Positions 6,733-14,369 are shown, counted from the first letter of the stretch. The stretch: DNA of 22,726 bases from Sulfurovum sp. (GCA_030622375.1 JAUXGC010000007.1:1-22726), one strand, 5' to 3'. The notes: generated from the letters alone by a model not told the origin. Numbers and translations: made by a program.

Positions 6733-8115
6733 TTATTCTCTAATCTCAACCCCCTCTTTAGTCACTCTGATAGTCTCATATTTATTATAAAGGACATTGG
6801 ACCCCTCCTGTACTTTGACAAACTTTCGTTTCGTATAATCAACCTCATAATCCCCTGCATTTTTAACAGAAAAATCTACACAAAGTTTAGCAGCAGCTTG
6901 GATGATAGAGTCTGGCAGATTTTGTTTGTCTGTTTTTATGATGACATGAGAAGAGGGAACATCTCTTATGTGCATCCATAAATCATTGGCTTTGGCTATC
7001 TCTAAAAGTTTTTGGTTTTCGTTGCTGTTGCGACCTACAAGGACTTTATAGCCTTCTATCCAAAAAAGTTCACCCTCCCTAAGCTTCTCTTTTTTACGCA
7101 AGGACTTTGCCCGTTTAGGCACAAGTAGTTCTAGCTCATAAGGTGTTTTAGCTTGTTCCAAGGCATGATAAATATTTTCATAAAATGCTTTTTTAGAACT
7201 TAGGTTTTCTTGTTCTATATGTACACTTTTAGCTTTAGACTTTGCACGTTTAGCGAGGTTGAAATAGTAATCAGACATACGGGTTACTTTCAAATCTTTT
7301 GGTAGTAGTATGTTTACTTCATTGCCCTCAAAATCAAAGGTTTTTAGTTTTGTATCGTAAGGTTTTATCTGATATAAGTTTGCTAAGATGAGATTGCCTG
7401 TGTTGCTGTGTTCTTTGGCTTGAATTGCTAGTTTTTCTTCGTTAGGAAGTTTTTCTAAGAGTTGACTAAACTTCTTTATTTTCTTTGCCACAGAGGATAG
7501 TTTTTGTTTTTTGATATCTTGGAGGCGTTGTTTTTGAATTTCTAGATATTTTTCTTCAAGAAGTTGATCAATTTCTGTAGGGTGTTGTGCCCTCACAACA
7601 CCTTGATGGGTGGACTCTGATGTGGTGTTGTCGGGGGACAACACCCTACGTGGGATGGGTAAAAGTTCCATCCCTGGTCGTACAACACGAAAAGAACTAT
7701 CGGAATCTATATGCCTAAGGGCTTCGATAGTGACTTCATTGTCATCTAAAAGTATGGCATTGGTATTTTTACCTGTAAACTCTAGTTGTAGGTGTATAGT
7801 TTTGTCTTTATATGAACTTTTTGGGGCAATTGTAAAACGCAATATACGGTCATCATTTGGCACCTCTACAGATATAAGTTTGCCTCCACTCATCAGAGAG
7901 TGTAACAGTGTGTCAAATGGTGCATTATAGCCCTGTAAAGGTCTTTGTGAAGGGGCTCTGTAGATGAAGCTATGACCTCTTGTCATATTGAAAAAATAAC
8001 TCTCAGACTTGTCAAGCATAATTTCTAGAGTTTTGTCTTCTATGCGTCTTACACGAGAGATGAATGTAAAGTTATTTAATCGTTTTGCGATTGCTTGTAG
8101 TTCGTAGAGTTTCAT
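6733..8115 (-). CDS. rqcH: NFACT / RqcH-type ribosome quality-control protein
   Basis: A 460-residue NFACT protein. RqcH homologues bind stalled 50S subunits carrying peptidyl-tRNA and direct addition of C-terminal alanine tails; older annotations call them fibronectin-binding proteins. Order: NFACT-N (about 1-155) with the Asp89-Arg90 pair in NDDRILRF that matches the DR motif needed for tRNA recruitment; a basic coiled coil (about 185-235); then NFACT-R (about 335-440) with LWMHIRDVPSSHVII. Residues 156-180 are encoded by an in-frame REP-like element (element 2) lying between NFACT-N and the helical part; nothing there looks family-like. The start is ATG 8115 with Shine-Dalgarno AGGAAG. The gene stands alone, divergent from leuC and convergent with the cytochrome. 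Confidence 0.9.
   Translation of the reverse strand: MKLYELQAIAKRLNNFTFISRVRRIEDKTLEIMLDKSESYFFNMTRGHSFIYRAPSQRPLQGYNAPFDTLLHSLMSGGKLISVEVPNDDRILRFTIAPKSSYKDKTIHLQLEFTGKNTNAILLDDNEVTIEALRHIDSDSSFRVVRPGMELLPIPRRVLSPDNTTSESTHQGVVRAQHPTEIDQLLEEKYLEIQKQRLQDIKKQKLSSVAKKIKKFSQLLEKLPNEEKLAIQAKEHSNTGNLILANLYQIKPYDTKLKTFDFEGNEVNILLPKDLKVTRMSDYYFNLAKRAKSKAKSVHIEQENLSSKKAFYENIYHALEQAKTPYELELLVPKRAKSLRKKEKLREGELFWIEGYKVLVGRNSNENQKLLEIAKANDLWMHIRDVPSSHVIIKTDKQNLPDSIIQAAAKLCVDFSVKNAGDYEVDYTKRKFVKVQEGSNVLYNKYETIRVTKEGVEIRE
7577..7649. repeat. REP-like inverted hairpin pair, element 2, inside the rqcH coding sequence
   Basis: Left: GTAG 7577-7580, stem GGTGTTGTG (7581-7589), loop CCCT, CACAACACC (7594-7602). 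Right: GGTGTTGTC (7624-7632), loop GGGG, GACAACACC (7637-7645), CTAC 7646-7649. The spacer is 21 bases. Read in the same orientation, the two stems differ at the top pair (G-C against C-G), a compensatory change. The element lies wholly inside rqcH, open in the coding frame and encoding residues 156-180. Confidence 0.9.
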
Positions 8116-8242
8116 GGGTTCTTCCTGTGTCTTATTGCCCTGTATGCAAATTAAGATGCAGGGTCACAGCTTTAATTCGCTTTGCAAATTCAACCAATGA
8201 CCCATGACACAGACTACTGCTTCGGGAAATTTTTATATTATA
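8116..8242 (-). promoter_or_regulatory. rqcH promoter and structured leader
   Basis: Minus-strand TATAAT at 8242-8237 suggests a start near 8230 and a leader of about 115 bases. It holds competing inverted repeats: CTGTGTC (8212-8206) with GACACAG (8131-8125), the latter overlapping the Shine-Dalgarno AGGAAG (8126-8121); GGGTCA (8203-8198) with TGACCC (8166-8161); and ATGGGT with the ACCCAT that includes the start codon. These cannot all form together, which would allow translation control. Structure is read by eye only. Confidence 0.4.
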
Positions 8243-8268
8243 AGAATTTTACCATAAACAACTTTCGC

Positions 8269-8406
8269 TATAATTCGCGATAAAGTATGATAAGGATGTA
8301 TATAGTTGTATGCAACAAGTCGCATGAGCCAACTGCTGAAGTTGTCCTAGTGACAACGTAGGCTACAGGACTTTATTCTATAGTCATCCTATCCGAAGGA
8401 TAATAA
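8269..8406 (+). promoter_or_regulatory. leuC promoter and structured 5' leader (candidate regulatory RNA)
   Basis: TATAAT at 8269-8274 predicts a start near 8282 and a 125-base leader. A long closing helix can form between 8289-8305 and 8378-8393 (GGATG with CATCC, TATAG with CTATA, AT-rich ends, a small internal loop). Inside are short hairpins: GTTG with CAAC (8305-8316), CAACT with AGTTG (8330-8344), and GTTGTC with GACAAC (8341-8357). Just past the closing helix, TATCC (8390-8394) can pair with GGATA (8398-8402), which holds the Shine-Dalgarno AAGGA. The closing helix and the Shine-Dalgarno hairpin compete for 8390-8393, a riboswitch-like expression platform. It matches no riboswitch class I recognise. 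Confidence 0.45.
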
Positions 8407-9687
8407 ATGAAACAAACTATGACAGAGAAGATTTTCTCAGAACATGCAGGGCGTGAAGTCAAAGCAGGAGAAATAGTTAGAGTAGATATTGATATGATTA
8501 TTGGTAATGATATTACTACACCTATTTCTATAAAAGCATTTGAAGAGAGTGGGGCAGAAAAGTTGGCAAAGCCAGATAGTTTTGCTTTAGTAATGGATCA
8601 TTACATTCCTGCAAAAGACATTGCATCAGCAAATCAAGCAAAAATAAGCAGAGAGTTTGCCTATAAACATGACTTAAAATACTTCTTTGATGAAAAAGAT
8701 ATGGGTATAGAGCATGCGTTGCTTCCAGAAAAAGGGCTTGTATTACCAGGTGATGTCATCATCGGTGCAGACTCTCATACCTGTACGCATGGTGCATTAG
8801 GGGCTTTTTCAACAGGTATGGGGAGTACAGACCTTGCATTTGCTATGATTACTGGAGGCAATTGGTTTAAGGTGCCTGAAACCATTAAGGTAGAGTTAAT
8901 GGGTAAACCAGGTAAACATATTTATGGTAAAGATATCATTTTGGAACTTATCCGTCAAATAGGCGTGGATGGTGCATTGTATAAAGCCATTGAGTTTACA
9001 GGCGAAGCGATTCAGCACTTAGATATGGCAGATAGATTTTCTATATCAAATATGGTTATAGAGGCAGGGGCTAAAAATGGTATTTTTGCAGTGGATAGTA
9101 TTACTAAAACATATCTTGAAGAGCGAAAAGAGGCAAATGGCAAATTAAGAGATGAGCCTAAAATTCACAATTCAGATGAAGATGCAGAGTATTGTCAAAC
9201 CATTACCATAGATACATCAGCACTTTCACCAGTGATTGCTTACCCATTTTTGCCATCAAACGGTAAACCTATAGAGCAGGCAGTAGCAGATGATATCAAG
9301 ATAGATCAAGTGATGATAGGCTCTTGTACTAATGGACGAATAGAAGATTTACGCATAGCAGCTAAAATCATGGAGGGTAAAAGAGTGGCACGACATACTC
9401 GTATGATAGTCACCCCAGCTACCCAAAAGATACTTCTTCAGGCACAAGATGAGGGTTTAATGAAAATACTTATTGAGGCAGGTGCTGTTGTCTCTAACCC
9501 TACCTGTGGTGCATGTTTGGGTGGATATATGGGTATTTTAGGTGATGGTGAGGTTTGTGTAGCTACCACTAACCGTAACTTTGTAGGTCGCATGGGTGCT
9601 AGAACTTCTGAGATTTATTTAGCAAACTCTGCTGTGGCTGCAGCTTCTGCTATTGCAGGGAAGATTGTTGACCCTAGAGATATTTAA
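8407..9687 (+). CDS. leuC: 3-isopropylmalate dehydratase large subunit
   Basis: With LeuD this [4Fe-4S] enzyme isomerises 2-isopropylmalate to 3-isopropylmalate in leucine synthesis. The 426-residue protein is of the short LeuC type common in Campylobacterota and archaea. Cluster ligands are visible as Cys307 (GSCTNGR) and Cys367/Cys370 (NPTCGACLGG). Other marks are DHYIPAKD, GADSHTCTHGALGAFSTGMGSTD in the substrate region, and the C-terminal NRNFVGRMG. The close homologues homoaconitase large subunit and methylthioalkylmalate isomerase cannot be fully excluded without leuD, which is not in the window. The start ATG 8407 has Shine-Dalgarno GAAGGAT and a long structured leader. The stop codon overlaps that of the convergent sdhB by two bases. 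Confidence 0.93.
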   Translation: MKQTMTEKIFSEHAGREVKAGEIVRVDIDMIIGNDITTPISIKAFEESGAEKLAKPDSFALVMDHYIPAKDIASANQAKISREFAYKHDLKYFFDEKDMGIEHALLPEKGLVLPGDVIIGADSHTCTHGALGAFSTGMGSTDLAFAMITGGNWFKVPETIKVELMGKPGKHIYGKDIILELIRQIGVDGALYKAIEFTGEAIQHLDMADRFSISNMVIEAGAKNGIFAVDSITKTYLEERKEANGKLRDEPKIHNSDEDAEYCQTITIDTSALSPVIAYPFLPSNGKPIEQAVADDIKIDQVMIGSCTNGRIEDLRIAAKIMEGKRVARHTRMIVTPATQKILLQAQDEGLMKILIEAGAVVSNPTCGACLGGYMGILGDGEVCVATTNRNFVGRMGARTSEIYLANSAVAAASAIAGKIVDPRDI

Positions 9688-10400
9688 AACCCAGCATTTG
9701 GGTTAAATCCAAAATCAGGTATTCCAAAATCCTGCGTTGTAAAAGTAGGGTCAGAGTGCCCAAGCTGAAGTGATGTACCTCTTAGTATAGTGATGTCCAT
9801 CTTCGGGTCTATGCCTTTAGGGCAAACAGCAGTACACTCACCACATAAAGTACAATCCCACACTCCATTAGTTTGAATGTTATCTATAATATTTTTTGCA
9901 TCACCTTCTCGCTTATCTATACTGTAGCGGTAAGCACGAGTGAGTGCAAATGGACCTAAAAAGTCTGAATTGACTGCGTATACAGGACAGGCAGAGTAAC
10001 ATGCGTCACACAAGATACAGTCTGTCTGTATAGCTGTCTGTTTTTCATCTGTATGCGAGAGAGAAGACTCTTTGTATGTTTGTAGCCAAGTATTGCTTTG
10101 TAAGAGGGTTTTTTGGGCTTTGTGTTTATCTACTTTAAGGTCACGCAGAACAGGGTGGTACTGTAGTGGCTCAACGATATCTCCGGGTTTAACTTTGTAG
10201 GAGCAAGAGAGTTCTTCTCTACTGTTCACGCGTACAGCACAAGTACCACAGACAGAAGCACGACAGCCTGCAGAAAATGTCAAGCTGGCATCTTGTGTCT
10301 CTTTAATGTAAGTTAGAGCATTGAGAAGAGGTATCTCTCCTGCAGGCAGTGTATAAAGTTGATGAGTATTAGTTTCACTTCTAAGAATTTTTATTTGCAT
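9684..10400 (-). CDS. sdhB: succinate dehydrogenase / fumarate reductase iron-sulfur subunit, type E-like
   Basis: A 238-residue electron-transfer subunit that passes electrons between the flavoprotein and a quinone site or another acceptor. The N-terminal plant-type [2Fe-2S] motif uses Cys46, Cys51, Cys54 and Cys66. The first C-terminal ferredoxin motif is Cys128, 131, 134, 138. In the second, Cys183, Cys186, Cys189 and Cys193 are all cysteines. Classical SdhB/FrdB has a non-Cys residue at the second position and binds [3Fe-4S], so this protein should bind [4Fe-4S] there, as in type E and Tfr-type complexes. It has no C-terminal CCG domain, unlike TfrB. It lies downstream of sdhA on the same strand, separated by REP-like element 3. 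A Shine-Dalgarno is weak (AAGGAAAAC region). Confidence 0.9.
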   Translation of the reverse strand: MQIKILRSETNTHQLYTLPAGEIPLLNALTYIKETQDASLTFSAGCRASVCGTCAVRVNSREELSCSYKVKPGDIVEPLQYHPVLRDLKVDKHKAQKTLLQSNTWLQTYKESSLSHTDEKQTAIQTDCILCDACYSACPVYAVNSDFLGPFALTRAYRYSIDKREGDAKNIIDNIQTNGVWDCTLCGECTAVCPKGIDPKMDITILRGTSLQLGHSDPTFTTQDFGIPDFGFNPNAGF

Positions 10401-10417
10401 CAGTTTTCCTTACACAT

Positions 10418-10518
10418 GTAGGGTGGGCATTCTTGCCCACCAATGAACGGAGTGAAAGTATCAAATATTTGACTATCAATGCTAAGGCATTGTTGGTGGG
10501 TTGGAAAACCCACCCTAC
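10418..10518. repeat. REP-like inverted hairpin pair, element 3, between sdhA and sdhB
   Basis: Left: GTAG 10418-10421, stem GGTGGGCA (10422-10429), loop TTCT, TGCCCACC (10434-10441). Right: GGTGGGTT (10495-10502), loop GGAA, AACCCACC (10507-10514), CTAC 10515-10518. The spacer is 53 bases. In a common orientation the last two stem pairs differ (CA/TG against TT/AA) yet still pair, so the structure is conserved while sequence drifts. It fills most of the 130-base gap between the sdhA stop and sdhB start and could attenuate or stabilise the transcript. Confidence 0.9.
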
Positions 10519-10530
10519 AGAGAGCTAATA

Positions 10531-12129
10531 TCATACTTCCTCCCTCTTCCACTGCAGCACAATATGCTTTTTAAAATCATTATCTTCATTTTCAAAACCA
10601 ACTTTATAATGTGCCCCACGACTCTCATCTCTGGCAATAGCCGCAGATATAATAGTGGGTGCCAAAAGTAGGGCATTTTTAAACTCTAAGAAGTCAATGA
10701 GATTTTGATTATTTGTTTGGTTTTTATCACTAATTCCCATCTCTTTTTGTGCAATTTGCATAGATATGACCTCGTCAAGTGCTTCGTGGAGCTGATGATT
10801 CTCTCTGACAATACCGACTTTTTCATAAAATAGATTTCCCAATAGTTCTCTGTACGGGTAAAAGTTGCTAGTGTTCTCTTGTGAAAAAAGTACTTTTATT
10901 TCTAAAATATCTTTCTCTTTTTGTGTTGCGTCAGCAGGTTTTGAAGATGCATAAATAGAGTGTTTGTAAGCATTTTCTCCTACAAATCGTCCAAAAGCAA
11001 TAATTTCAAGCAGAGAATTCCCTCCAAGACGATTGGCACCATGCACTTTAGCATTGGAGCATTCACCTACAGCAAAACAGCCTTTAATACCATTAACTTC
11101 TAGTGCATAATCTACGTCTATCCCACCCATTGTGTAGTGTGCAACAGGTTTAATAGGAATCAACTCTTTTGCCGGATCAATATGTTCATGTATTTTGCAG
11201 AGTTCTATCTCTTGAGGCAGAAGTTCCATGAGTTTATCTTCTCCTAAATGACGTACATCCAAAAAGACACGTTGCCCTTCTTTGATTTGAGCAAAGATAG
11301 CACGTGCTACTTCATCTCTTGGTTTGAGTTCATCTATAAAACGCTCACCATCAGAGTTGAGCAGGTGACCGCCTTCCCCTCTAGCACTTTCGCTTATAAG
11401 AATAGCAGAGTGCTTAAGTGCTGTAGGGTGAAACTGTATGAACTCCATATCTGACACTGCCCCTCCTGCACGAAGTGCAGCTGCTACACCATCTCCAGTA
11501 GAACCGTAAGCATTGGTTGTAAAGCCATGATAAAGTGAAGCATATCCACCTGTAGCCATGACCACAGATTTTGCATCTATCTGTTTGACTTCACCTGTCC
11601 GAATGTCTAAAAAAGTAGCGCCTTTGGCTACACCATCTTTAATAATAAGGTTAAGCAGATAATATTCATCTAAAAACTCTATCTTCTCTTTTAAGCAAGT
11701 ATCATAAAGTGTATGGAGTATTTTAAGTCCGGTATAATCTTGAGCGTAGCATGCTCTCTTTGCACTTGCTCCACCCATTTGATGTTGAGCCACTGTATCT
11801 TTGCCACTTTTACCATTGTCTAAACGCGAGAAAGGTACACCTAAACTCTCTAACCACTTTATGGTTTCAGGACCATCAGCACACATCTTACGTACCATAT
11901 CTTCATCACATAAACCATGAGCAGATTTAACAGTATCTGCAATGTGAGAGCTTACATGGTCTTCTCCTACATTTGAAAGAGCAGCATTTATGCCACCTTG
12001 TGCCATAGAGGTTTGAGAGTTAGTTGGGTATGTTTTGCCTACTACAAGAACAGAAGCACCAGCCTCTTGTGCCGATAGTGCAGCAGTTAAACCAGCACCA
12101 CCTGAGCCAATGATGAGAACATCAATCAT
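10531..12129 (-). CDS. sdhA: succinate dehydrogenase / fumarate reductase flavoprotein subunit (Gln at the FAD-linking position)
   Basis: A 532-residue flavoprotein that interconverts succinate and fumarate with the adjacent SdhB. Marks: dinucleotide-binding GSGGAGLTAAL (8-18), QFHPT (His234), SARGEGG (Arg250, the proton-shuttle Arg), HYTMGG (His331) and GANRLGGNSLLE (Arg367, substrate binding). The FAD segment reads TNSQTSMAQGG: Gln39 stands where classical SdhA/FrdA have the His that links FAD covalently, so FAD is probably non-covalent. At 532 residues it is shorter than classical FrdA (about 600-660) and close in length to TfrA and L-aspartate oxidase; the FeS partner and the active-site set favour SdhA/FrdA over NadB. 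The start lies 3 bases after the hydroxyacid dehydrogenase stop codon, so they are one transcript. No membrane-anchor gene is nearby. Confidence 0.88.
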   Translation of the reverse strand: MIDVLIIGSGGAGLTAALSAQEAGASVLVVGKTYPTNSQTSMAQGGINAALSNVGEDHVSSHIADTVKSAHGLCDEDMVRKMCADGPETIKWLESLGVPFSRLDNGKSGKDTVAQHQMGGASAKRACYAQDYTGLKILHTLYDTCLKEKIEFLDEYYLLNLIIKDGVAKGATFLDIRTGEVKQIDAKSVVMATGGYASLYHGFTTNAYGSTGDGVAAALRAGGAVSDMEFIQFHPTALKHSAILISESARGEGGHLLNSDGERFIDELKPRDEVARAIFAQIKEGQRVFLDVRHLGEDKLMELLPQEIELCKIHEHIDPAKELIPIKPVAHYTMGGIDVDYALEVNGIKGCFAVGECSNAKVHGANRLGGNSLLEIIAFGRFVGENAYKHSIYASSKPADATQKEKDILEIKVLFSQENTSNFYPYRELLGNLFYEKVGIVRENHQLHEALDEVISMQIAQKEMGISDKNQTNNQNLIDFLEFKNALLLAPTIISAAIARDESRGAHYKVGFENEDNDFKKHIVLQWKREEV

Positions 12130-12132
12130 ATA

Positions 12133-13065
12133 TTATTTCTCCATAAATGTTTTAATATTTTCTACAATACCTTCAAGAAGCTTTTTTCTAGCTTCGATAC
12201 TTGCCCAAGCGATATGTGGAGTAATAAGAAGTCTATCTTGATTTACAATATTCATAAGTGGATTATTGTCTGCTATAGGTTCAGGAGTAAGTACATCTAG
12301 ACCAGCATAGATTTCTCGTTTATCTAGCGCTTTTGCCAAGTCAGATTCGTTGACTATGCTTCCTCTGCCAAGGTTAAGAAGTACTGAGCCTTCTTTTAGA
12401 AGTTCTAAATTGGAAGCATTGATAAGATTATGTGTTCTATCATTAAGTGGGCAGTGTATGGAGATGATGTCACACGACTTCATCATCTCTTCTAATGTTA
12501 CATGAAGATACTTCTGTCCATAGTTTTCTCCAGAAGTTGAGTGGTAACAGACTTTTGCACCAAAAGCAGTAGCAACTCTGGCTACTTCTTTACCGATGCT
12601 TCCAAGTCCTATGATGCCCCATCTTTTTCCGGATATCTCAAAAAATGGACGGCTGATATCTGTAAAGAGTTTAGAATCCGTCCATTTTCCACTTTTAACA
12701 ACTGTGTCATAGTATGCCATCTTTTCTACAAGGTAGAGTGCCATGGAAAAAGTGTGTTGAACTACACTTTGTGTAGAGTATCCCGCAACATTTTTAACTT
12801 CTATACCACCTATTTTGGCAGCATCAATATCCACATTGTTCATACCTGTTGCAGCAATGCAGATGAGTTTTAGGTTGGGTGACTTCTCTATCATTTCCTT
12901 AGTGATAACTACTTTATTTGTAATAATAACTTGGGCATTTTTAATACGATTAAGCGTTTCGTCTGCTGAAGTAGTTTGGTATTTTGTGAGTGTGCCAAAA
13001 ACATTTAAAGAAGAAAGGTCTAAGTCCTCTCCCAATGTTTTAGTATCAAGTAGTACAATGCTCAT
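12133..13065 (-). CDS. D-isomer-specific 2-hydroxyacid dehydrogenase (glycerate dehydrogenase-like)
   Basis: A 310-residue NAD(H)-dependent D-2-hydroxyacid dehydrogenase. The Rossmann motif is GLGSIG (153-158). Catalytic residues are Arg234 (NLGRGSIV), Glu262 (LTPEP) and His284 (TPHIAW). The overall sequence resembles hydroxypyruvate/glycerate dehydrogenase (HprA) more than SerA; there is no ACT domain. It would reduce hydroxypyruvate or glyoxylate, or oxidise the matching hydroxyacid; the true substrate is inferred only. It starts 2 bases after the purT stop codon and ends 3 bases before sdhA, so purT, this gene and sdhA form a tight operon. Confidence 0.93.
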   Translation of the reverse strand: MSIVLLDTKTLGEDLDLSSLNVFGTLTKYQTTSADETLNRIKNAQVIITNKVVITKEMIEKSPNLKLICIAATGMNNVDIDAAKIGGIEVKNVAGYSTQSVVQHTFSMALYLVEKMAYYDTVVKSGKWTDSKLFTDISRPFFEISGKRWGIIGLGSIGKEVARVATAFGAKVCYHSTSGENYGQKYLHVTLEEMMKSCDIISIHCPLNDRTHNLINASNLELLKEGSVLLNLGRGSIVNESDLAKALDKREIYAGLDVLTPEPIADNNPLMNIVNQDRLLITPHIAWASIEARKKLLEGIVENIKTFMEK

Positions 13066-13067
13066 AT

Positions 13068-14231
13068 CTAACTGTCACTTATGCTTGTTGCAATTTCAAG
13101 TGCACGCTCTTTGGCACACTCTACTTCATCAAGCACAAGACTCACAGCCATACGGCGACCTACATGTGTTTCTGGCTTTCCAAAAACTCTTACAAAACTG
13201 TCTTTTGTAAAGGCACTGTCGGGTACTTCCAGTGTAGGATTATGGCTCTCATTTTTCGCCTTGTACGCACCACAAGCACCTGCACCATACGTTGTGTAGT
13301 CAAGCGGTAGTCCAAGTACAGCTCTTACATGTAGAGCAAACTGACTTTGACTTTGGGTGATGAGTGTCACCATACCTGTGTCATGTGGACGAGGTGAGAG
13401 TTCTGAAAAATAAACCTCTTCATCTTTTACAAAGAATTCAACACCAAAGATGCCACGACCACCTAAACCATCTGTGACTGTTTTGGCAATGTTTTTTGCT
13501 TTTTGTAGTGTTGCATTACTCATAGGTATTGGTTGCCAAGATAGTATGAAGTCCCCACCTTTTTGTATATGCCCTATGGGTTCACAAAATGTTGTACCAG
13601 TTTCATTTCGCACAGTTAAAAGAGTGATTTCATAGTCAAAAGTAACAAACTCTTCAACTATAAGCTCACTTGCATCACCTCGAGCTTCTTTTGCTATCTC
13701 CCATGATTTTTCTATATCATCAGCACTTTTAGCGATGCTCTGTCCATGTCCTGAAGAGCTCATCACAGGCTTAATAACACAAGGAAATCCCATACGGTCT
13801 CCTGCATCTTTAAGTCCTTTTAGTGTAGTTACAAACTCAAACCCTGATGTTTTTAGACCTAGGGTATCAGCTGCAAAAACACGGATATTTTTACGGTTCA
13901 TAGTTTTATTTACCGCTTCCGCGTTAGGTATGACGTGAAACCCACGTTTTTCAGCTTCAAAAAGTGCAGAGATAGAGATGGCTTCAACTTCTGGCAAAAT
14001 GTATGTAGGCTGCTCTTTTTCTATGACTTCAAGTACCGCAGCTTCATCTTGCATATCTATAGCATAAGAGCGATTGGCTACAAGGTGTGCAGGTGCATTT
14101 TTATATTTATCTACAGCTATGATTTCAACACCAAGCCGTTGTGCCTCAATGGCAACTTCTTTACCAAGTTCACCAGAACCTAGGAGCATAATTTTTATAG
14201 CATCTTTTTGTAAAGGGGTAGTAAATGTCAT
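13068..14231 (-). CDS. purT: formate-dependent phosphoribosylglycinamide formyltransferase (GAR transformylase 2)
   Basis: PurT uses formate and ATP to formylate GAR in the third step of purine synthesis, independent of folate. The 387-residue ATP-grasp protein opens with [21 protein letters not shown], the standard PurT start, including the N-terminal nucleotide-fold GSGELGKE (18-25). Further marks are the P-loop-like region around [11 protein letters not shown], and [15 protein letters not shown] near the C-terminal third, which holds the metal-binding Glu and the GAR-binding residues. It heads the minus-strand run ending in sdhB. A folate-dependent PurN is also encoded at 18089, so the organism has both routes. 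Confidence 0.96.
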   Translation of the reverse strand: MTFTTPLQKDAIKIMLLGSGELGKEVAIEAQRLGVEIIAVDKYKNAPAHLVANRSYAIDMQDEAAVLEVIEKEQPTYILPEVEAISISALFEAEKRGFHVIPNAEAVNKTMNRKNIRVFAADTLGLKTSGFEFVTTLKGLKDAGDRMGFPCVIKPVMSSSGHGQSIAKSADDIEKSWEIAKEARGDASELIVEEFVTFDYEITLLTVRNETGTTFCEPIGHIQKGGDFILSWQPIPMSNATLQKAKNIAKTVTDGLGGRGIFGVEFFVKDEEVYFSELSPRPHDTGMVTLITQSQSQFALHVRAVLGLPLDYTTYGAGACGAYKAKNESHNPTLEVPDSAFTKDSFVRVFGKPETHVGRRMAVSLVLDEVECAKERALEIATSISDS

Positions 14232-14306
14232 GAAAAACCTTTGTAAAAATATTACTATTATTTTAGCGAAAAGTTAAATAATATGTAATGAGTTAAAGAG
14301 AATTTT

Positions 14307-14366
14307 ATGGGAGTTTTGTTTGAAAAGTGGAATGAAGCAACAGAGCAAGATGCTCTGTTGTTATAA
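14307..14366 (+). other. possible 19-residue ORF covering a 10-bp hairpin between purT and rpsU
   Basis: ATG at 14307 is preceded by AAAGAG and opens a 19-codon frame (MGVLFEKWNEATEQDALLL) ending in TAA. The 3' half coincides with a perfect hairpin: CAACAGAGCA (14338-14347), loop AGA, TGCTCTGTTG (14351-14360). The hairpin lies just past the rpsU stop codon on the other strand, so its main role may be rpsU termination or processing, although no T-run follows on that side. A coding role is doubtful. Confidence 0.25.
14338..14360 (-). terminator. hairpin following rpsU
   Basis: A perfect 10-bp stem with a 3-nt loop begins 10 bases beyond the rpsU stop codon on the minus strand and precedes purT on the same strand. 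It lacks a clean T-run (CTTCATTCC follows), so it may be a weak terminator or a 3'-end stabiliser rather than a textbook terminator. Confidence 0.45.
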
Positions 14367-14369
14367 AAG

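Noticed and set aside
6568..6981. 137-codon plus-strand frame after the cytochrome
   Set aside because: Starts next to the cytochrome stop codon without a ribosome site, runs through the palindromic gap and then antisense to the 3' end of rqcH; the translation resembles no family I know.
8289..8393. Known riboswitch classes (TPP, SAM, cobalamin, c-di-GMP, glycine, fluoride) for the leuC leader
   Set aside because: None of the conserved core sequences of these classes was recognised; only a generic candidate structured leader is supported.
10531..12129. SdhA as L-aspartate oxidase (NadB)
   Set aside because: Length is similar, but the sdhB gene downstream and the conserved SdhA-type active-site set favour succinate/fumarate chemistry. 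Kept as an alternative only.
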